Of a stretch of 9,757 nucleotides of DNA, positions 1 through 5,585 are shown in pieces; within the stretch, counting starts at the first letter, position 1; each line of letters starts with the position of its first letter. The notes beneath the pieces were generated by a model. That model was not told the DNA's origin. It was given only the letters and a program-made list of their open reading frames with translations, and did no database searches. Source of the DNA: Candidatus Gastranaerophilales bacterium (GTDB lineage Bacteria > Cyanobacteriota > Vampirovibrionia > Gastranaerophilales > Gastranaerophilaceae); the NCBI GenBank assembly GCA_910587175.1, contig CAJULH010000058.1, forward strand, positions 1 through 9,757, written 5' to 3'. Both the position numbers and the translations under genes were made by a program.

Positions 1-1
1 A

Positions 2-1249
2 CAGCCTGACCTGGAAAATTTAAAATTCGACTATGCAAGCCTTTTAGCCTCAATGGGAAAAACAGATGAAGCCATAAAAGCTTATCAGGACTACATTAAA
101 TCATACCCCGATGATTCAAATGCATATTTAAACCTTGGCATACTTTATCAAAATGCAAATAACCCCAAATACGCCATAGCCGTGCTGCAGGAGGGCGTTA
201 AAAAAACACAAAGCAACACAGAAAATAACACAATTAAAAACGAACTTGCAAAAAGCTACTACCAAAACGGCGAATTTTCAAAAGCTATAAGCATATATGA
301 CAGCATACTTTTAATGGAACCAAATAATTTAAGGGCACTGTTTAACAAAGGTCTTTCGCTTACAGGAGATGGAAAATTCATTGAGGCGGATAAAATCTTT
401 AAAAAAGTAAGTACAATGCCTGTTGAAAAATTACAGGAATATCAAATAAGCAGAATTGATATCAAAAAAAGCATAACCGGAAATATGGTGGCACAGGCAA
501 ACGCCCTTAAAGATAAAAAAGAATTTGAAAAAGCAAAAGAAATCTATTCAAAGGCAATTGAAAACGATAATGAAAATACGGAAGCATACGTAGGGCTTGC
601 AAAGGCATACGAGGGCTTAAATGACAAAGAAAAAACCATGGAAACATATGAACAGGTAATATCAATTGAGCCGGATAATTCAAATATTTTAATAGAATAC
701 GGCGAAAGCCTTTCTAATATGAATGAAGATATTAAAGCACAAGATACATACAAAAAGGTTTTAGAAAATGATTCATCCTACTATGAAGCAAGGATTTCCC
801 TTGCAGACAGCTATAGCAAGGTAAAAAATTATAAGGACGCACTAAAGGAATATCTTGCCGTATTAAAATACACAAACGCAGATGACAGTCTTTATATTAA
901 AATAGGAAACACATATAAATATTTAAATGACAGCAAAAATGCAGTTTCTTATTATAATAAAGCGCTTTCCCTGAATCCGGACAATGAAAATGCATATTTT
1001 AATATCGGGCTTGTAAAGTATGATAATAATGAAATTTCTTCTGCTATCCAGAATTTTAAAAAAGCAATTGAGCTGAAAAAAGATTTTGCATTTGCCTGGT
1101 GGGCGCTTGGAGCCTGCTACGAAAAGCAGGATAAGGCTGATGATGCAATATATAATTATGAAAAATTTATAGAATATTCAAGCGACACAGAACTTATAAA
1201 ATCAACAAAGGAAAAAATCAGGAGTTTGTATAGCAGCCTTGCATATTAG
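2..1249 (+). CDS. TPR-repeat protein (5' end outside the window)
   Basis: The reading frame is open from base 2, so the ATG at 53 is an internal methionine and the gene begins upstream of the window. The visible 415 residues are almost entirely tetratricopeptide repeats of about 34 residues. I count roughly ten or eleven, with recurring signatures such as 'AYLNLGILYQ', 'EAYVGLAKAYEGL', 'AYFNIGLVKYD' and 'AWWALGACYEKQ', often ending in a PDN/PDD turn. TPR arrays form a superhelical scaffold that binds partner proteins; no catalytic domain is visible. No signal peptide can be judged because the N-terminus is missing. The stop codon lies 11 bases inside the start region of the next gene, a lipoprotein, so the two are probably translationally coupled. 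The link to a lipoprotein suggests a possible envelope assembly role, but that is inference. Confidence 0.9.
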   Translation, partial: QPDLENLKFDYASLLASMGKTDEAIKAYQDYIKSYPDDSNAYLNLGILYQNANNPKYAIAVLQEGVKKTQSNTENNTIKNELAKSYYQNGEFSKAISIYDSILLMEPNNLRALFNKGLSLTGDGKFIEADKIFKKVSTMPVEKLQEYQISRIDIKKSITGNMVAQANALKDKKEFEKAKEIYSKAIENDNENTEAYVGLAKAYEGLNDKEKTMETYEQVISIEPDNSNILIEYGESLSNMNEDIKAQDTYKKVLENDSSYYEARISLADSYSKVKNYKDALKEYLAVLKYTNADDSLYIKIGNTYKYLNDSKNAVSYYNKALSLNPDNENAYFNIGLVKYDNNEISSAIQNFKKAIELKKDFAFAWWALGACYEKQDKADDAIYNYEKFIEYSSDTELIKSTKEKIRSLYSSLAY

Positions 1250-1652
1250 AAATATTTTTATTATATTTGCATTCATATTTTGCAGCTTTTTACTTGCAGG
1301 ATGCGACAGAGAAAAACCGGCAATACTCTTTTCTTCCACCCCTTTTTCAAAGGAATATGGCTATACGCCGCAAAATACCTTTAAAAAAGGTGAAAAAATA
1401 TATTATCTCTTATATAAGCCGGATGAATTCAAAACAAGGCTCATAAAAATTCAGGTCTTCAGAAAAGATGCCAGTAAAAGCGAATTTTGGGGTTATGAAT
1501 ATCTGTATAATAAAACAGCAGAACTTCAAAACAAAAAACTATATACGGATTATTTCATAATAAACAAAGCAGGATACTATATTTTCCAGATATTTGAATA
1601 CACAAACACACTTAAACCCGTATTAAGAGGAATTGTACAGGTTGTTGATTAG
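1239..1652 (+). CDS. Small predicted lipoprotein of unknown function
   Basis: A 137-residue protein with a clear lipoprotein signal peptide: a short basic start (HIR), a hydrophobic stretch at residues 6-19, then the lipobox L-A-G-C with Cys22 as the predicted lipidated residue. Asp follows at +2, which in E. coli is an inner-membrane retention signal; whether that rule applies here is unknown. The mature part (about 116 residues) is rich in Lys, Tyr and Phe. It looks like a small beta-rich domain, with stretches such as 'KGEKIYYLLYKPDEF' and 'AGYYIFQIFEYT', but I do not recognise a family. The only usable start is TTG at 1239, overlapping the end of the TPR gene. The nearest Shine-Dalgarno-like AGGAG (1220-1224) is 14 bases upstream, longer than ideal, so coupling to the TPR gene is likely. 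Its TAG stop abuts the next ATG. Confidence 0.8.
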   Translation: MHIRNIFIIFAFIFCSFLLAGCDREKPAILFSSTPFSKEYGYTPQNTFKKGEKIYYLLYKPDEFKTRLIKIQVFRKDASKSEFWGYEYLYNKTAELQNKKLYTDYFIINKAGYYIFQIFEYTNTLKPVLRGIVQVVD

Positions 1653-2090
1653 ATGAACGTTGTTAAAAATACTTTTGAAGATATAATTCAATATATTAAA
1701 AATAAGCTTTTTTCTTCAAAATATGTGGTTAGAGGCAAATGTAAACAGTGCGGGCAGTGCTGCAAAACTATTCTGTTTTCTGATGAAAACGGCTATATAA
1801 AAAGCGAAGAAAGCTTTATTGCCCTGCAGAAAAGAAACAGAAGATATTTGCATTTTACAATAAACGGCAAAGTTAAAGATGAAAATAACTCATTCTTTGA
1901 CGGTGCTTTAATGTTCAAATGTAAGTCTCTTGGAAAAGACGGAAGATGTAAAAAATATTTCTTCAGATCTTTATGGTGCAGAACTTACCCTTCAATAAAT
2001 TCCGATTTTATATATAACGGCGGTCAAACCCTTGATAATTGCGGATTTTATTTTGATGTAGATAAAAAATTTAAAGATTATCTTAAGTAA
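1653..2090 (+). CDS. YkgJ-type cysteine-cluster protein (UPF0153-like)
   Basis: A 145-residue cytoplasmic protein with the hallmark arrangement of the YkgJ/UPF0153 cysteine-cluster family. Residues 30-37 form C-x2-C-x2-C-C, then C90, C99 in 'GKDGRC', and C109 in 'WCRTYP', with an extra C130. The eight cysteines probably bind a metal or an iron-sulfur cluster; the family's biochemical role is not established. The length is normal for the family. The first 25 residues are an amphipathic or hydrophobic segment ('FEDIIQYIKNKLF') rather than a signal peptide. The ATG follows immediately after the TAG of the lipoprotein gene (TAGATG), so the gene is part of the same transcript. The gene ends 53 bases from the end of the convergent LptD-like gene. 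Confidence 0.85.
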   Translation: MNVVKNTFEDIIQYIKNKLFSSKYVVRGKCKQCGQCCKTILFSDENGYIKSEESFIALQKRNRRYLHFTINGKVKDENNSFFDGALMFKCKSLGKDGRCKKYFFRSLWCRTYPSINSDFIYNGGQTLDNCGFYFDVDKKFKDYLK

Positions 2091-2098
2091 AATATTCC

Positions 2099-2159
2099 GC
2101 CTGAAATATAAACTATAATCACGGCAAAGTCAAAAACCCGGAATTATAAGTTTTCAGGC
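2099..2159. repeat. Imperfect inverted repeat between convergent genes
   Basis: Arms GCCTGAAA (2099-2106) and TTTCAGGC (2152-2159) are perfectly complementary. Pairing can continue inward with an offset, because AAACTATAAT faces ATTATAAGTTT, leaving a loop of about 20 bases (2121-2140). The position between two converging stop codons (2090 and 2144) suggests a bidirectional transcription stop or RNA-stabilising hairpin. No run of T follows on either strand, so it is not a textbook intrinsic terminator. The right arm lies inside the last codons of the LptD-like gene. Confidence 0.4.
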
Positions 2160-4141
2160 ACCTTTATCTTATTTAAACCTTTATCTTTTCCAAAGTTCGA
2201 TTCTTTTCTTTGAATTTTATCAGGGTCTCTGACGGTTATTTTATCGTACGTAATATTGGCAGAATCAGTACCCAGAAGGAACATAAAGTTTAAATTGATA
2301 TTGTTTCTTAAAGTGTCGTAAGAAAATGCAACCTTAACATCTTCAGGTCCTGCCACTACATAAAACTTGTTTTCCGTAAGCAAATCGTCATCACTGTTGT
2401 CTTTAAGCGGGCTTATAACTCCTCTGTATCCGATAGACAGATATTTGCCCAGTTTTAAGCTCTCATTTACATCAATAGATGATCTGCCATACGTATATTC
2501 ATCAAACTCAAAAGGACTGTGTCCGTTTTTACCGCCAAGCTGGTAGCTTATTCTTGATTGCCAGTTTTTAATCCTTGAATCAACATACGGACCGCCGCGA
2601 ACAAGAGCAAAAGTTTCGCCTGTGCCGTACAATGTAGCCATTGTCTGCCCCAAAACACCGAAATTTAAAAACATATCCTGTTCTTCATTTGAAAAACCAA
2701 TTATATGTTTCCTCAGTTCAGACTGCCATCTTAAGCGCATAGTACCGTAATTATTGTCTTCCTGATGCTTTGTTAAATAATCGGAAACATAGCCTGCGGT
2801 GAATCTTTGTCTGAAAACAGCGTCAATATCTTTTACGTTGTAGCTGTCATCATAAACCAACTGCGCCAAATGCCCGGCTCTTTTTGAACCTATAAACCAC
2901 TCGTCCTTATAAGCATGGCGTGCAAATTCAGCACTCAGTCTTTCATTAAATTTATATTCACCGTCTATTATTAAATTTTCACTGTTTGTTGCCCAGGCAG
3001 CTTCCAAATCAAGCCTTTTGGATTTTAATCTGCCAATAACACCTATACCAAAGTCATCATCATAAACTAAAGCCGGCGCAACTTTTAAGTTTGCACCCGT
3101 GGGCAGTTTAAAAATGTATCCTAAACCGAAATATTGTCCAAAATGGCTTATAGAACCTATTTCCAAAGGAATATTTGCTTCAGTTTGATTCATTTCTTTA
3201 TCCGCAAACAGTTCCATTGATGCTATAGATACAAGTTTTGTTTTCTTGTAATACAAATCGGCATTCTTTAAAATCAGGCTGTCATGGTCTTTTCCGGGCT
3301 TTACAATTATTTCTTTTGCTCTTATCTTGTATGGTGATAATCTTTGCTTTTTTGTCTCAAAAGAAACATCATTATCTTGTATCAGCATATCATCATAAGA
3401 ACCGAAACCGGATGTCTGCAGGCACATCTCCACCTTTTTTGCAAGTTCCACACTGCCGTTTACGGCTTCCAGTCTGTCCGTATAGACATATCCTTCTGCC
3501 GCATGGAGCTTGATAACAGAACCAACATTCATAACCGGTGCATCCATAAGAGCATTTTCTTCATTCAAATTAACCAGCATGTAGTCGCCGTTAATTACAT
3601 TTGCATCTTTTTTCAATACAACATTATCAAAAAGCTTTATAATATTTGCATTCTTATCGTAGGTTGCCCTGTCTGCAGTTATAACAGTACCTGCAGAGGA
3701 TGTAATGGTCACATTTCCTCTTGCTTCAACTTCACCCTTTTCATCAAAGTATTCAAGCTCCTTACTATCAATTGTAATGTTGCTTTTTTCGCCTTTTTCC
3801 GCATTCCGGGCTGCATCTTTATTGGTTTCCTTTATTCTTCTTTTGGTTATTTCGTCCAAAGGATTCGGTATATAGAATTCTTCCTTGTCATCGGGAATTT
3901 TATATCCTCTGTTGCCCGCCACACTACTGTCATAATATCTGTTTGTACTCACAGCCTTGTGTTCTTCTTTATTTAAAGTATTTTCCGGAATTACAGTTAC
4001 TGCCTCAACAGTTTCATATGCAAAAGCTTTTCCGGATGAAACTGAGCACAAAAGCATAACGGCAAAGGCAAGATAGAGCTTTATAAAATTTTTATGACCA
4101 AAAATAATGATTTTATTCTCCCCAATACTGAAAAATACCAA
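2144..4141 (-). CDS. OstA/LptD-like outer-membrane protein
   Basis: This 665-residue protein has a predicted export signal ending near residue 41 ('LLCSVSSGKAFA'), then a charged linker. An OstA/LptA-type domain follows at about 122-202 ('ITIDSKELEYFDEKG', 'ARGNVTIT', 'ITADRATYDKNANIIKL'). The C-terminal half, from about 330, alternates polar and hydrophobic residues like an outer-membrane beta-barrel ('FGLGYIFKLPTGANLKVAP'). This order matches LptD, which inserts lipopolysaccharide into the outer leaflet. The length is shorter than proteobacterial LptD and closer in style to the shorter homologues of cyanobacterial relatives. The start is uncertain: the first usable codon is TTG at 4141, with no Shine-Dalgarno before it. 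The gene is 64 bases downstream of the M23 peptidase gene and probably shares its transcript. The family call is firm at the domain level; LPS as the substrate is inferred. Confidence 0.8.
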   Translation of the reverse strand: MVFFSIGENKIIIFGHKNFIKLYLAFAVMLLCSVSSGKAFAYETVEAVTVIPENTLNKEEHKAVSTNRYYDSSVAGNRGYKIPDDKEEFYIPNPLDEITKRRIKETNKDAARNAEKGEKSNITIDSKELEYFDEKGEVEARGNVTITSSAGTVITADRATYDKNANIIKLFDNVVLKKDANVINGDYMLVNLNEENALMDAPVMNVGSVIKLHAAEGYVYTDRLEAVNGSVELAKKVEMCLQTSGFGSYDDMLIQDNDVSFETKKQRLSPYKIRAKEIIVKPGKDHDSLILKNADLYYKKTKLVSIASMELFADKEMNQTEANIPLEIGSISHFGQYFGLGYIFKLPTGANLKVAPALVYDDDFGIGVIGRLKSKRLDLEAAWATNSENLIIDGEYKFNERLSAEFARHAYKDEWFIGSKRAGHLAQLVYDDSYNVKDIDAVFRQRFTAGYVSDYLTKHQEDNNYGTMRLRWQSELRKHIIGFSNEEQDMFLNFGVLGQTMATLYGTGETFALVRGGPYVDSRIKNWQSRISYQLGGKNGHSPFEFDEYTYGRSSIDVNESLKLGKYLSIGYRGVISPLKDNSDDDLLTENKFYVVAGPEDVKVAFSYDTLRNNINLNFMFLLGTDSANITYDKITVRDPDKIQRKESNFGKDKGLNKIKVPENL

Positions 4142-4168
4142 AGGTTTTAATAAGTCTTATTCTACATC

Positions 4169-4199
4169 AAATATCCCCAAAAATCATGTCATGATATTT
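4169..4199. repeat. Nested inverted repeats between M23 and LptD-like genes
   Basis: Two alternative hairpins share this 31-base stretch. The outer arms are AAATATC (4169-4175) and GATATTT (4193-4199). The inner near-palindrome is ATCATG-T-CATGAT (4183-4195). They use overlapping bases, so only one can form at a time. It lies just after the M23 stop and before the LptD-like start, so in mRNA it could affect processing or translation of the downstream gene. The function is inferred only. Confidence 0.35.
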
Positions 4200-4205
4200 A
4201 TATTA

Positions 4206-5351
4206 TCATCTTGGTATATAGTTGAAAGGATTCGTCGTAGCCCCGTTTCTTCTAACCTCAAAATGCAGATGCGGTCCTGTTGAATAACCTGTTGTTCCTA
4301 TATTTGCAATAACCTGTCCTCTGTATACAGATGCCCCTTTAGACACCCTGTAGCTTGAAAGGTGGGCATAAAGCGTTGTTGTAGGCACTCCTCCAACTTT
4401 ACCATGGTCTATAATTACAACCTTGCCATAACCGCCATACCATCCTGTAAATATTACCTTGCCTGAATTTGCAGCTTTTACATTAGCCCCGTATGGAGCG
4501 CCGATATCCACACCGGAGTGAAATATCTGTTTTTTAAATATAGGGTGAATTCTGGTACCGTAAGGCGATGTGCAGGGACCAGCAACCGGTCTTACAAAGT
4601 TTGCCGTGGTTGTAATAACCGTAGTCTTTGGTGTTTTACTTACGGTTTTATTAATCATATCTTCAATTTGTTTTGACTGGCGCGCCAGCTCCCTTTCAGA
4701 CTTTTCCCAGGTAGAGCGGTCTGTTTTCAGCTTATTAATCATCTTCTCATTGTGGGAAATGGCGCTTTGAATATTCTTTTGCTGGCGGTTCATTGTCTCA
4801 ATTGATGCCTTAAGCTCGTTTTTCTGGTTTTCAAGACGCCTTGATAATTCGCGTATATGCCTTGTTCTTTCCTGGGTTCTTGCTATTTTCTGCCTGTCTA
4901 TATCCATCACAATATTTTCAAAATAGATTCTGTCCAAAAAATCATTTACGTTTTTGGATGACAGCAAAAATTCAATATAATTCTTTCTTTTGGATTTAAA
5001 AATCTGCACAATTCTTTTATTTGTGGCATACTGCTGGGCTCTGTAGTTTCTGAGCGCATTTTCAAGCTGGATTTGCAGTGTATACAATTCTTCCTGGGCG
5101 TTTTTATACTGCTGTTTGTTGTAATATAAGCCCTGCTCTGTTTGTTCAAGCTTTTTTTGGTTCCGGTAAAGTTTATTTGTCTCAATCTTTTCCAAAAGCT
5201 TAAGCTTATGAATTTCTTTCTTTGCCTGGGCGCGTTTCTGCTCTATCTGATGCTTGGAGTTTGTCTGGGCAGCAAAAACAACCGCATTTTGCGACAGCAA
5301 AATAAAGGTAAAAAATAAACATATAATCAATTTTATTGTTTTTTTTGCCAT
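4206..5351 (-). CDS. Secreted M23 (LytM) peptidase with coiled coil, EnvC-like
   Basis: A 381-residue protein with an N-terminal signal peptide (residues 1 to about 28, KK then a hydrophobic core, ending VVFAA). A long charged coiled coil spans about 33-235, and a C-terminal LytM/M23 domain spans about 250-381. The zinc and catalytic residues are all present: H278 and D282 in 'HSGVD', H330 in 'LYAH', and H361 and H363 in 'HLHFE'. M23 enzymes cut peptide cross-links in peptidoglycan. EnvC-type members share this coiled-coil layout but usually have a degenerate site and activate amidases, whereas this one looks catalytically competent. It acts in the periplasm, probably in cell separation or wall remodelling. 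No Shine-Dalgarno precedes the ATG. The stop of the 35-residue membrane peptide gene is only 10 bases upstream, so translational coupling is likely. The OstA/LptD-like gene follows. Confidence 0.92.
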   Translation of the reverse strand: MAKKTIKLIICLFFTFILLSQNAVVFAAQTNSKHQIEQKRAQAKKEIHKLKLLEKIETNKLYRNQKKLEQTEQGLYYNKQQYKNAQEELYTLQIQLENALRNYRAQQYATNKRIVQIFKSKRKNYIEFLLSSKNVNDFLDRIYFENIVMDIDRQKIARTQERTRHIRELSRRLENQKNELKASIETMNRQQKNIQSAISHNEKMINKLKTDRSTWEKSERELARQSKQIEDMINKTVSKTPKTTVITTTANFVRPVAGPCTSPYGTRIHPIFKKQIFHSGVDIGAPYGANVKAANSGKVIFTGWYGGYGKVVIIDHGKVGGVPTTTLYAHLSSYRVSKGASVYRGQVIANIGTTGYSTGPHLHFEVRRNGATTNPFNYIPR

Positions 5352-5361
5352 AAATTTAATA

Positions 5362-5469
5362 TTAGTTTGCTAAAAGCGGCAGCAGGATTGTTGCGCCTAT
5401 CATCCAGGCTGCAACGGTAATTACAAGAATACCTACTATTATTCTTCTGTTTTTTCTAAAAAATTCCAT
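5362..5469 (-). CDS. 35-residue single-pass membrane peptide
   Basis: A small gene encoding 35 residues: MEFF, a basic cluster (RKNRR), then about 23 hydrophobic residues ending in LLPLLAN. By the positive-inside rule this is one transmembrane helix with its N-terminus in the cytoplasm. Support for a real gene: an AGGGA Shine-Dalgarno-like site at 5479-5483, nine bases before the ATG; a good promoter at 5515-5543 just upstream; and a stop only 10 bases before the M23 peptidase ATG, which itself lacks a ribosome-binding site. The peptide may serve as a coupling leader, a partner of the envelope proteins, or both. The sequence is reminiscent of the N-terminal membrane anchor of SurA/PpiD-type chaperones, but no chaperone domain follows. 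I do not recognise a named family. Confidence 0.7.
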   Translation of the reverse strand: MEFFRKNRRIIVGILVITVAAWMIGATILLPLLAN

Positions 5470-5478
5470 AGCGGGCTT

Positions 5479-5483
5479 TCCCT
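5479..5483 (-). promoter_or_regulatory. Ribosome-binding site of the small membrane peptide gene
   Basis: AGGGA on the minus strand lies nine bases upstream of the ATG at 5469. It fixes the start of the 35-residue gene and is one of the clearer Shine-Dalgarno sites in the minus-strand operon. Confidence 0.6.
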
Positions 5484-5514
5484 ATTAGCTCTCTTCCATA
5501 TTCAATATAACAAT

Positions 5515-5543
5515 ATTTTACCCGAAAAGTATGAAGCTTGCAA
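5515..5543 (-). promoter_or_regulatory. Sigma70-type promoter for the envelope operon
   Basis: On the minus strand, TTGCAA (5538-5543) and TAAAAT (5515-5520) are separated by exactly 17 bases. This is close to the TTGACA/TATAAT consensus. Transcription would start near 5508, giving a leader of about 40 bases before the small membrane peptide ATG. It would drive the peptide, M23 and LptD-like genes independently of the upstream nuclease gene, whose stop is at 5586. The spacer ends in CGGG, as in the GH77 promoter candidate. Confidence 0.6.
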
Positions 5544-5547
5544 ACGC

Positions 5548-5570
5548 GCAGTAAAACCCGCCCGTACTGC
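5548..5570. repeat. Short inverted repeat after the nuclease gene
   Basis: Arms GCAGTA (5548-5553) and TACTGC (5565-5570) flank an 11-base loop, 16 bases past the stop of the SNase/PLD gene. It could be a 3'-end hairpin of that transcript. No T run follows on the minus strand, so terminator function is doubtful, and the envelope-operon promoter begins almost immediately after it. Confidence 0.3.
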
Positions 5571-5585
5571 AGTTTAAAAAGGATT

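Noticed and set aside
53..1249. ATG at 53 as the start of the TPR gene
   Set aside because: The frame is open back to base 2 and the residues before the ATG continue a TPR helix, so this methionine is internal.
3344..3976. A 210-codon plus-strand reading frame antisense to the LptD-like gene
   Set aside because: The minus-strand frame has a signal peptide and OstA homology; the antisense product is Cys/Ile/Phe-rich without domain signature or ribosome-binding site, typical of a shadow frame in AT-rich DNA.
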